Below, piece after piece: positions 1-5,218 of a DNA stretch of 5,218 bases. Location: contig JAJZRT010000326.1 of NCBI GenBank assembly GCA_021802595.1, forward strand, positions 1 to 5,218, given 5' to 3'. The position numbers and the translations under genes were made by a program. The DNA comes from Pseudomonadota bacterium (lineage in GTDB: Bacteria > Pseudomonadota > Gammaproteobacteria > Burkholderiales > Thiobacillaceae). Under the pieces are notes generated by a model. It was given only the letters and a program-made list of their open reading frames with translations, was not told the DNA's origin and made no database searches. Each line of letters opens with the position of its first letter. The first letter of the stretch is position 1.

Positions 1-1045
1 ATCTGCCGCGCAGGGTGATGGCCTTGCCGCTGCCCAGGCACTGCATCAATACGCTGATGAACTGGCTGACGCTGCCATAGTCGACGCGGGTGACCTGGGC
101 CAGGTCGACCACCACGTTGTTGTGGGTGGCGGCATAGCTGCTGAACTGCTGCAAGGCGCTGTCGTTGGCCGGCGTGATTTCGCCGCTCAACCGCAGGGCG
201 TCATCCACCGGTTCGGCCGGTTTGGTCTGCACCACCTCGGCCGCCTGCACCTCGCTCCAGGACGGGGGCGACACCTCGAAGCGAACGGCGTAATCGACCG
301 CCATGTCCTCGAAATGATCCTGCTGGCCGAGGGTCTGGTAGAGCTCCAGCAGCAGCAGCCAGTGCGCTGCGCGGCTGTGCGTGGCGCGCGTGAGATCCTG
401 CAGCAGGGCGGTCAGGCGATCGACGCCGCTGACCCGCAGCTTGCGCTTGCCCTTGCGGGCGGCAGCCAGAATCTGGGCACATTCGTCCGCACCCGTCTCG
501 TCGACCATCTCGATATGCGAAAAGTCGATCCTCACCACGGCCTTCTTGTCGGTGGCGGCGATGCCTTCGCGCAGGGTGGCCGTCGCTTTCTTGTCGAGCA
601 GGCCTGGCAATTCCAGGGTGGTCGCTTCGGTCTGCTGGGGTTTTCCGGCCGTGCCATTGCCCCCGATTTTTTGCCAGACGGGCGGCGAGGTCTCGAAACG
701 CATCGCGTAATCGAGTGCCAGCTGTTCGAATTCCTTCTCGCGGTTCTGGATGCCGTAAAGATCGAACAGCATGTGCCAGGCGCGGCGATCGCCGGTGCCC
801 AGCATATCCTTCAACATGCGTTCGGCCATGTCGGACTGGCCGCTGGCATACAGGATGGCCGCCTCATCGACCGGCGACTGGGGCGCGCCGCTGGTTTCCT
901 CCACCACGATGCCGCTGGCCCCCATGTTCATGGTCAGCAGCGTTTCGGTGGGAAGCGATTCGCTGGCAGGCGCGGGGGGAGGCGCCTGCCGGGGTGCGGG
1001 CGGGGGGGCCTTGTCCTTGCCTTTTTTGAAAAACGGAAGAGCCAC
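1..1045 (-). CDS. Tandem helical-repeat/STAS-domain protein (C-terminus beyond left edge)
   Basis: An uninterrupted reading frame of 348 residues reaches the left edge without a stop. I chose the GTG at 1045 (VALPFFKKGKDK...) because an in-frame TAG lies five codons upstream and no earlier start exists; no clear Shine-Dalgarno is visible. After a Pro/Ala-rich linker (about 13-28), the protein alternates two kinds of module. Helical, TPR/FimV-like segments lie at about 74-125 and 211-264; both carry W..L..LY...FE..A.DYA.RFE.SPP.W. STAS-like segments lie at about 143-210 and 282-348, with cores RIDFSHIEMVDETGAD (172-187) and VVDLAQVTRVDYGSVSQF (312-329). STAS domains usually mediate protein-protein switching with anti-sigma or kinase partners. 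At the position of the regulated Ser in the DSSG-type motif these modules have Glu183 and Tyr323. The protein is probably cytoplasmic, as no signal peptide is seen. It starts 39 nt after the permease and may be co-transcribed. Partner and pathway are unknown. Confidence 0.85.
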   Translation of the reverse strand, partial: MALPFFKKGKDKAPPPAPRQAPPPAPASESLPTETLLTMNMGASGIVVEETSGAPQSPVDEAAILYASGQSDMAERMLKDMLGTGDRRAWHMLFDLYGIQNREKEFEQLALDYAMRFETSPPVWQKIGGNGTAGKPQQTEATTLELPGLLDKKATATLREGIAATDKKAVVRIDFSHIEMVDETGADECAQILAAARKGKRKLRVSGVDRLTALLQDLTRATHSRAAHWLLLLELYQTLGQQDHFEDMAVDYAVRFEVSPPSWSEVQAAEVVQTKPAEPVDDALRLSGEITPANDSALQQFSSYAATHNNVVVDLAQVTRVDYGSVSQFISVLMQCLGSGKAITLRGR

Positions 1046-1084
1046 GGAATATGCGTGCTAGGGTCAGGGGTTCAGGGTTGGATA

Positions 1085-1858
1085 CTAGCGCTGTCGCCCC
1101 ATTGCGGCAACCCGCCGCAGGTTGCCGGCAAGCAGGGCAGCCGCGGCGAGCGCGATGACGATCGCCGGTCCGGCGGGCCAGTCGAACAGCGCGGATGCCG
1201 CCAGTCCGGTGGCGTAGGCCGCTGCGCCAAGCCCCCAGCCGACCAGCAGGCCTGTACGGGGCGCCTGGTCGCGCACCGCCAGGGCGGGCAGAATCAGGCT
1301 GGCGAACACCAGGTACACGCCGACAAGCTGCACCGAAGCGGTGATGGCGAGCGCGAAAATCAGGTAAAAGCCCATGCGTCCGAGACGCTCGCCGCGCAGT
1401 CGCCAGAAGCCGAGCAGCAGCGCGTAGATCGTCGCGATCTGGGCCAGCTGGGACGGCCCTACCCAGAGGATTTGCCCAGCCAGCAGTTCGTTCAGATGCT
1501 CGCCGCCGTGCGGGTCCCCGGTGAGCAGCAGCACCGCCAGGCTCGCGGCGATGGCGAAGGACGAGCCGATCAGCGCCTCCTGGATCTCGGGCCAGCGCGC
1601 TTCGCAGCGTGCCAGGAATGCGGCGCCCGCCAGCGCCGCCGCCGCAGCGGCAAGCTGCGTCTGCCAGCCTTGCGTCTCCCAGCCCAGGGTATGGGCGGCA
1701 ATCACGCCGAGCACGGCGATCTGGGCGATGGCGAGATCGAGAAAGATGATCCCGCGCGCCAGCACGCGCCGCCCCAGCGGGACGTGCGTGGCCAGCACGA
1801 GCAGTCCGGCGACGAACGGCCAGCCGAGCAGGCCGGGGTCGAGCGCGGCCCAGTTCAT
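1085..1858 (-). CDS. Metal ABC transporter permease, ABC-3 (ZnuB/TroC) family
   Basis: This is a 257-residue inner-membrane permease, the usual length for the ABC-3 family, which imports zinc, manganese or iron delivered by a TroA-type binding protein. About eight hydrophobic segments can be drawn, including residues 9-27, 36-58, 96-114, 136-153, 163-191, 203-226 and 229-246. Family-like blocks include RGIIFLDLAIAQIAVLG (35-51), EALIGSSFAIAA (94-105), DPHGGEHLNELLAGQIL (115-131), which resembles the family's ehl.ellfGdiL segment, and GVYLVFASLILPAL (180-193). Its ATG overlaps the binding-protein TGA as ATGA, so the two are almost certainly translationally coupled. Zinc is the favoured substrate because of the CobW-type GTPase and secreted His/Cys protein nearby, but substrate cannot be read from the sequence. 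The cognate ATPase is not in the window. The first conserved segment reads LDLAIAQ where many ZnuB proteins carry a Ser-His pair. Stop is TAG at 1085-1087. Confidence 0.93.
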   Translation of the reverse strand: MNWAALDPGLLGWPFVAGLLVLATHVPLGRRVLARGIIFLDLAIAQIAVLGVIAAHTLGWETQGWQTQLAAAAAALAGAAFLARCEARWPEIQEALIGSSFAIAASLAVLLLTGDPHGGEHLNELLAGQILWVGPSQLAQIATIYALLLGFWRLRGERLGRMGFYLIFALAITASVQLVGVYLVFASLILPALAVRDQAPRTGLLVGWGLGAAAYATGLAASALFDWPAGPAIVIALAAAALLAGNLRRVAAMGRQR

Positions 1859-2754
1859 CGCGCGACTTTCAGCAATTGGTCGACGCTGTCGTCGAACAGG
1901 CCGAACAAATCGCGGGCCCGCTCCGACCCGCCGACGGTGAACGGCATCATGACGGCCGGGATGCCGGCGTGTTCAGCCAGCCATTCCGAGGGACGCGGAT
2001 CCTGGTAGGCGGCACGGATGACGACCTTGGCCGGCGCGACCTTCAGGTGCGCGACGATTTCGGCCAGATGGCCGATCGAAGGTGCGACACCGGGCTTGGG
2101 TTCCAGCACGGCCACCTGCTTCAGGCCCAGCCAGTTCTCCAGGTAGGGGAAGCCCTCGTGCTGCACTGCGATGGGCATGCCCCGGAGCGGCGCGGCCTGC
2201 GCCTGCCAGCGGGCCATCGCCGCATTCCAGCGGGCGCTGAAGTCCGCCAGCCGCGCCTTGTAGATGGCGGCATGGCCCGGGTCGATCTCGGCCAGCCGCA
2301 CGCCCAGCGCCTGCGCCACCCGCGCGATGTTGCGCGGGTCGGTCTGGATGTGCGGATTCCCCGCGGCGTGGACGTCGCCTTGCGCGCGGTCGAGCACCGC
2401 CGGTTTTTCCAGCAGCGCGACCTGCTGGGCCGCCTCGAAATAGCCCGGCTGCCCCGGCTGGATGGCGGCGTTGCCCGCCTGCCTGAGCAGCACGGGCAGC
2501 CAGCCGATCTCGAGTTCGGCGCCGGTGCAGACGGCGAGGTCGGCACGCCGCATCTGCGCGATCAGGCTGGGACGCGCCTCGATGTGGTGCGGGTCCTGGA
2601 AGGCCGTGGTGGCGGTATAGACCTTGACGTTGGCGCCGCCGAGTTCGCTGGCGAGCGCGCCCCACTCGGGTTCGCAGGCGAAGACGTTGAGCGCGGCATG
2701 GGCGAAAACCGGCCATGCCACGGCAAGGAAGGCGAACAAACGGAATGCTTTCAT
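1855..2754 (-). CDS. Metal (probably zinc) ABC transporter substrate-binding protein, TroA/ZnuA family
   Basis: This 299-residue periplasmic protein should capture a divalent metal and pass it to the adjoining permease. The ATG at 2754 is preferred over an in-frame ATG ten codons upstream (2784), because AAGGAG at 2761-2766 stands 6 nt before it and translation then begins directly with a signal peptide (MKAFRLFAFLAVAWPVFAHA, 1-20). Cluster A-I family landmarks are DPHHIEARPS (54-63), ADLAVCTGAELE (71-82), GNPHIQTDPRNI (132-143) and HEGFPYLENWLGL (199-211). By family analogy His56, His135 and His199 are likely metal ligands. The C-terminal region reads PFTVGGSERARDLFGLFDD (271-289) where classical members have a metal-binding Asp in a 'DP' motif. 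The His/Asp-rich loop found in many ZnuA proteins after the first ligand is also absent. Upstream lies the outer-membrane protein (10 nt away); downstream the permease overlaps by ATGA. Zinc versus manganese is not settled. Confidence 0.93.
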   Translation of the reverse strand: MKAFRLFAFLAVAWPVFAHAALNVFACEPEWGALASELGGANVKVYTATTAFQDPHHIEARPSLIAQMRRADLAVCTGAELEIGWLPVLLRQAGNAAIQPGQPGYFEAAQQVALLEKPAVLDRAQGDVHAAGNPHIQTDPRNIARVAQALGVRLAEIDPGHAAIYKARLADFSARWNAAMARWQAQAAPLRGMPIAVQHEGFPYLENWLGLKQVAVLEPKPGVAPSIGHLAEIVAHLKVAPAKVVIRAAYQDPRPSEWLAEHAGIPAVMMPFTVGGSERARDLFGLFDDSVDQLLKVAR

Positions 2755-2760
2755 CGGGGG

Positions 2761-2766
2761 CTCCTT
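2761..2766 (-). promoter_or_regulatory. Shine-Dalgarno of the binding-protein gene
   Basis: The minus strand reads AAGGAG six nucleotides before the ATG at 2754. It overlaps the TAA stop of the outer-membrane protein gene (2765-2767). This decides the start codon against the upstream in-frame ATG at 2784 and suggests that ribosomes finishing the upstream gene can reinitiate here. Confidence 0.85.
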
Positions 2767-4102
2767 AAAAAGAGTGCGCGCCATGCGTGCCGAGGCTGAA
2801 GATGTACTGCACGTACCACTGGTTTTCGTCCTGCCCGGCGCTGGCCTTGTCTTTCGTGTACTGCAGGCGCCAGCGCGAGAATTCCGAGGGCGAGTAGTCG
2901 ACCATCAGCGAGTGGCGGGTGGGCTTGTAATCGCTGCGAGGCAGATAGGCGTCGTTGGCGCCGTAATCGCGCGCGCCCGGGTCGAGCAGGTCGTAGCGAT
3001 AGCCGGCGCGCCAGCGCGGCATGAACTGGTAGACGCCTTGCGCGTAGCCGCCGTACTGCGTGGCCTGGTAGGCACCGGCACCGCACAGCGACGTACCTAT
3101 ACAGTCCAGGCTGCCGCTTTCCTCGCGGCGGAACATCTCGGCGGCAAACTTGAAATTGTTGATGGTCGAATTGCCGCGCGGCGCCCATTTCCAGACGAAA
3201 TCCGCCAGCCAGGTCTTGCTGTCGCCGGTGAAGGCGGTGTTCACGTCGGTGCCGGCAAAGTCGGCGAGCGTGCCGCTGCGCGCATCGGCGCGGGTCGACA
3301 GGTAGGACACGCCGCCGCGCCAACTGTGAGAGTCGCCCACGTCGCCGCCGATATGGCCGTACAGCGCGTAGCTGCCGGCGCCGTTCGTGTTGCGGTCGGT
3401 GCCGGGGAAATTCGCCCCGCGCCCGATTTCGGCGCCGAGTTCGGTGAAGAGCTCGGTCGGTGCCACCCATCTCAGCTGCAGGCCGTCGTTGCCGTAGCCT
3501 TCGCCGAACAGGGCTTCGTACATCAGATTATTGGTGGCGAAATCCCAGGCGTGCGGGTGCTGCTCGTTCTGGTAGCCGATGCCGGAACGGAAGCGCCCGC
3601 CCTTGAGGGTCAGGCCCTGGCCCAGCGCCAGGGTCTGGAACCAGGCTTCCTCCACGCCGACGGTACCGTCGTTCAGCGTGGCATTGAAATAGCCGCGGAA
3701 ATACGGGTCGACGTTGGAAGCCAGCACCAGTTCGCTGTCGTTGACCGAAAAGCCGCGGGTTGTGCCGGGTGCCTTGCCGTTGGGAAGGAAACCCGTGATG
3801 CGGCGCTCGGGGATGTCCTTCAGGTGGGCGTAGCCGCCCTGCAGGATGACCGAGATTTCGGGGTTGAACGCGCCGGGATTGCTCGGGGCCGCACTGGCGG
3901 TGTCCTGCGGGGCGGGCGCGGGCGGGGTGGCTGCGGTGGCGGCTTCGGCTTTGGCGAGCCGGGCTTCCAGCGCCTGGATACGGGCTTCGTAATCGGCCTT
4001 CATCGCCTTGACTTCGGCGCGCAAGGTGGCGAGGTCGGCATCGTCGGCATGAGCCGGGCAGGCGGCCGCGAGGGCCACCGCCAGGAAAGCGGGACGTAAC
4101 AT
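2765..4102 (-). CDS. Outer-membrane beta-barrel (porin-like) protein of a metal-uptake operon
   Basis: The product is a 445-residue predicted outer-membrane protein. The ATG at 4102 is chosen because GGAG sits 6 nt upstream and the protein then opens with a signal peptide (MLRPAFLAVALAAACPAHA, 1-19); in-frame ATGs at 4114 and 4156 are less likely. Residues about 23-53 form a charged heptad-like coiled coil (LATLRAEVKAMKADYEARI and onward), then a Pro/Ala linker (54-78), as in some trimeric or peptidoglycan-contacting porins. From about 81 onward there are alternating polar/aromatic strands such as EISVILQGGYAHL, VDPYFRGYFNATL, WRLQYTKDK and QWYVQYIFSL. The chain ends in Phe, a typical BAM-recognised C-terminus. 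I see no TonB box or plug, so it looks more like a porin than a TonB-dependent receptor. Two Cys (334, 340) fall in a probable surface loop. Lying directly before the binding protein, it may admit zinc or a zinc complex. That role is inference. Confidence 0.85.
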   Translation of the reverse strand: MLRPAFLAVALAAACPAHADDADLATLRAEVKAMKADYEARIQALEARLAKAEAATAATPPAPAPQDTASAAPSNPGAFNPEISVILQGGYAHLKDIPERRITGFLPNGKAPGTTRGFSVNDSELVLASNVDPYFRGYFNATLNDGTVGVEEAWFQTLALGQGLTLKGGRFRSGIGYQNEQHPHAWDFATNNLMYEALFGEGYGNDGLQLRWVAPTELFTELGAEIGRGANFPGTDRNTNGAGSYALYGHIGGDVGDSHSWRGGVSYLSTRADARSGTLADFAGTDVNTAFTGDSKTWLADFVWKWAPRGNSTINNFKFAAEMFRREESGSLDCIGTSLCGAGAYQATQYGGYAQGVYQFMPRWRAGYRYDLLDPGARDYGANDAYLPRSDYKPTRHSLMVDYSPSEFSRWRLQYTKDKASAGQDENQWYVQYIFSLGTHGAHSF

Positions 4103-4108
4103 GATCTG

Positions 4109-4112
4109 CTCC
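4109..4112 (-). promoter_or_regulatory. Shine-Dalgarno of the outer-membrane protein gene
   Basis: The minus strand reads GGAG, then six nucleotides (CAGATC), then the ATG at 4102. This spacing favours 4102 over the in-frame ATG at 4114, which overlaps the site, and fits a start directly at the signal peptide. Confidence 0.7.
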
Positions 4113-4129
4113 ATCAACGTAAGGTGAGC

Positions 4130-4154
4130 GCCTGCGCAGGCAGTCGGCGCAGGC
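4130..4154 (-). other. GC-rich inverted repeat (possible mRNA hairpin) before the outer-membrane protein gene
   Basis: The arms GCCTGCGC and GCGCAGGC (4147-4154 and 4130-4137) are perfect 8-nt complements separated by 9 nt. A 12-nt palindrome (GCCTGCGCAGGC, 4130-4141) overlaps one arm, so two folds compete. In the direction of transcription the T-run (4159-4164) comes before the stem, not after it, so this is not a standard intrinsic terminator. It lies in the largest gap of the operon (63 nt) and could affect mRNA stability or the relative output of the genes on either side. Confidence 0.4.
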
Positions 4155-4165
4155 ATCGAAAAAAC

Positions 4166-4462
4166 TCAGACGACGGATGAAGCGGGTGGCGCGCGTGCGC
4201 ACGCGGGACGGGGTGCGAGATCGGCGCACACGAATTCGGCGCCGGGTGTATAGGTGCAATCGCCGGGCGGCGTCGCCAGGACGACCGGGCTGGGCGGCAG
4301 GGCCGTGCCCAGCTGGGCCTGTGCGAGGCAGGTTTCGCAAACCTTGTCGGGCAGGCCCGTATCGTGCACGCGCAGGTGGGTCAGCGCATGCGCGAAGGCC
4401 GCCGCCTGACCGAACAGCAGGGTCAGAGCGAACAGCCAGGAGAGCAGGCGGCGCGACGGCAT
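4166..4462 (-). CDS. Small secreted His/Cys protein (DUF2946-like), putative periplasmic metal binder
   Basis: This is a 98-residue protein from the ATG at 4462. The frame stays open upstream to 4582, but that extension lies inside yidD, and only the 4462 start puts a signal peptide at the N-terminus (MPSRRLLSWLFALTLLFGQA..., probable cleavage after AFA, residue 24). The mature chain opens with a histidine cluster (HALTHLRVH; His25, His29, His33), followed by C-E-T-C (Cys42, Cys45) in VCETCLAQAQLG. Further Cys are at 69, 79 and 88, and the tail is CARAPPASS. The signal peptide, HAL..H, CxxC and 'ARAPP' tail resemble DUF2946-type small proteins of Proteobacteria; I recognise this from pattern only. 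It starts 10 nt after yidD and precedes the outer-membrane protein by 63 nt. His and CxxC clusters next to a metal importer suggest metal binding in the periplasm, but no activity is established. Confidence 0.75.
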   Translation of the reverse strand: MPSRRLLSWLFALTLLFGQAAAFAHALTHLRVHDTGLPDKVCETCLAQAQLGTALPPSPVVLATPPGDCTYTPGAEFVCADLAPRPACARAPPASSVV

Positions 4463-4472
4463 GGGGCGAATT

Positions 4473-4712
4473 CTACCGCTTGGGTGGGTCGACCGGGGGG
4501 ACGGGATCGTAGCCGTGGTCACAGCCCGGTCGGCAACGGCCGATGCGTTTCGCGGCCAGCCAGCCGCCCTTGAGCGCGCCATGCTTCTCGATGGCTTCCT
4601 TGCCGTATTCCGAGCAGGTGGGCAGGTAGCGGCACTGCCGGCCCAGCCAGGGCGAGAGCGCCAGTTGGTAGACGCGGATTGCGCCGACGAGGATTTTCTG
4701 CGCCAGGTTCAT
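4473..4712 (-). CDS. yidD: Membrane protein insertion efficiency factor YidD
   Basis: The 79-residue product matches YidD (DUF37), a small inner-membrane-associated protein that assists YidC/Sec-dependent membrane protein insertion. It has an amphipathic or hydrophobic N-terminus ([18 protein letters not shown], 7-24), the signature [15 protein letters not shown] (27-41), [12 protein letters not shown] (49-60) and the closing GYDPVPP (67-73). Length and motif order are normal for the family. The ATG at 4712 overlaps the GTPase TGA as ATGA, implying translational coupling; the ribosome-binding site is weak. A longer open frame extends upstream to 5132, but it is only an out-of-frame reading of the GTPase gene. 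The usual home of yidD is between rnpA and yidC; here it sits in a metal-uptake operon. Besides the two signature Cys (27, 33) it has Cys60, Cys64 and His66 (RCRPGCDHG), where E. coli YidD has a single Cys. Stop is TAG at 4473-4475. Confidence 0.95.
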   Translation of the reverse strand: MNLAQKILVGAIRVYQLALSPWLGRQCRYLPTCSEYGKEAIEKHGALKGGWLAAKRIGRCRPGCDHGYDPVPPVDPPKR

Positions 4713-5218
4713 GGCTTGGCCTGCGCCGCGCCGCTGAAATCGGCCAGCAGCCTGGCGACGAAAGCGGGGTCGAGGTCGCGCACGATGAATACGAAGCGGC
4801 TGCGGCGGTCGTCGTCCGGCCAGGCGTCGAGCGCCACCTCGGGGTACAGCACATGCTGCACCCCGTGCAGCACCACCGGCTGCGGTTCGTCCCGCAGGTT
4901 GACGATGGCCTTGAAGCGCAGCAGGTTCTCGGCGCGGAACGAGGTGAGCATGGACAGTGCCGACTGCAGGCCATAGCGGTCGAGCGGCGCATCGAGCACC
5001 ACCGAAAATGCCTGGATGCGCGTGTCGTGCAGGGCCGTGGGCTTGCCGCCGAACTTGCCGGCGCTGGCGGGCTGATAGCGCTGCGGCTTCAGCCAGCGCG
5101 CGACTTCGAGCGATTTCGTGTCGGCGTTCCACAGCCCGAGGTTCTGGATCGCAGCCGGATCGAGCTCGCCGTGCGTCACCGTCACGATGTCGGCCGCCGG
5201 ATTCAGCGCGGCGAGCCG
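4709..5218 (-). CDS. CobW/COG0523 family (G3E) GTP-binding protein, C-terminal part; N-terminus beyond right edge
   Basis: The visible 169 residues are the C-terminal half of a CobW-family GTPase. COG0523 proteins hydrolyse GTP to deliver or allocate metals, zinc in the ZigA/YciC/ZagA branch. The fragment opens [20 protein letters not shown], matching the end of the G domain ('lNP.A.i....hGeid'). A linker follows, then the CobW_C domain: [19 protein letters not shown] (62-80), [20 protein letters not shown] (100-119), [20 protein letters not shown] (120-139) and [11 protein letters not shown] (140-150). The reading frame is open to the right edge. The P-loop, the CxCC metal site and any start codon would be outside the window, so GTPase competence cannot be judged. 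An internal GTG at 5185 is not the true start, since homology continues upstream. Its TGA overlaps the yidD ATG. Proximity to a metal importer supports a metal chaperone role rather than cobalamin synthesis. Confidence 0.92.
   Translation of the reverse strand, partial: RLAALNPAADIVTVTHGELDPAAIQNLGLWNADTKSLEVARWLKPQRYQPASAGKFGGKPTALHDTRIQAFSVVLDAPLDRYGLQSALSMLTSFRAENLLRFKAIVNLRDEPQPVVLHGVQHVLYPEVALDAWPDDDRRSRFVFIVRDLDPAFVARLLADFSGAAQAKP

Noticed and set aside
1046..1084. Promoter or terminator between the permease and STAS genes
   Set aside because: The 39-nt gap holds only short CCCTGA-like repeats, with no stem-loop, no -10/-35 pair and no clear operator.
122..2008. Long plus-strand open frame of 628 codons across the STAS, permease and binding-protein genes
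   Set aside because: It is antisense to three well-supported genes, crosses their boundaries, and its translation is rich in Arg/Gly/Gln/His with no recognisable domain. Such frames are expected opposite GC-rich genes.
2624..4099. Plus-strand open frame of 491 codons opposite the outer-membrane protein gene
   Set aside because: It mirrors the real gene's codon bias; the minus-strand reading has a signal peptide, a Shine-Dalgarno and a barrel-type C-terminus, while this one has no domain.
4130..4164. Intrinsic terminator after the small His/Cys protein gene
   Set aside because: On the transcribed (minus) strand the T-run precedes the stem; on the plus strand the stem is followed by an A-rich, not T-rich, run.
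3528..4340. Minus-strand open frame of 270 codons in another frame of the outer-membrane protein gene
   Set aside because: Its Arg/Pro-rich composition, lack of domains and full overlap with a supported gene mark it as a shadow frame.
4463..4582. N-terminal 40-residue extension of the small His/Cys protein
   Set aside because: It overlaps yidD out of frame and would bury the signal peptide; the ATG at 4462 fits the operon spacing.
4473..5132. Extended 219-residue version of YidD starting inside the GTPase gene
   Set aside because: Residues before the YidD Met are Arg/Ala-rich out-of-frame translation of the GTPase. The ATG at 4712 gives the normal family length and an ATGA junction.

Overview
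The window is GC-rich bacterial DNA in which every supported gene lies on the minus strand, so transcription runs from high to low coordinates. Strong GC bias at third codon positions and the protein types (FimV-like helical repeat/STAS protein, ABC-3 metal permease, small 'ARAPP'-ending secreted protein) suggest a betaproteobacterium, perhaps in the Nitrosomonadales/Rhodocyclales area. That placement is inference; there is no rRNA or other firm marker.

Layout in transcription order: (1) the C-terminal part of a CobW/COG0523 G3E-family GTPase, a probable metallochaperone, running off the right edge; (2) yidD, whose ATG overlaps the GTPase stop as ATGA; (3) a 98-residue secreted His/Cys protein starting 10 nt after yidD; (4) after a 63-nt gap holding a GC-rich hairpin, a 445-residue outer-membrane beta-barrel protein with an N-terminal coiled coil; (5) 10 nt later, with its Shine-Dalgarno sequence overlapping the previous stop, a TroA/ZnuA-type metal-binding protein; (6) an ABC-3 family permease joined to it by ATGA; (7) after 39 nt, a protein with two alternating helical-repeat and STAS-like modules that runs off the left edge.

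Read together, genes 1 and 3-6 look like a zinc (less likely manganese) acquisition operon spanning the envelope: an outer-membrane barrel for entry, a small periplasmic His/Cys protein, a binding protein and permease for import, and a COG0523 GTPase for delivery inside the cell. The ATP-binding subunit is absent and may lie beyond the right edge. The yidD gene is in an unusual place, away from its usual rnpA-yidC neighbourhood. The STAS protein is probably a separate function that follows the transporter on the same strand. No tRNA, rRNA, CRISPR array, mobile element, clear promoter or intrinsic terminator was seen, and there is no gene-free stretch longer than 63 nt.
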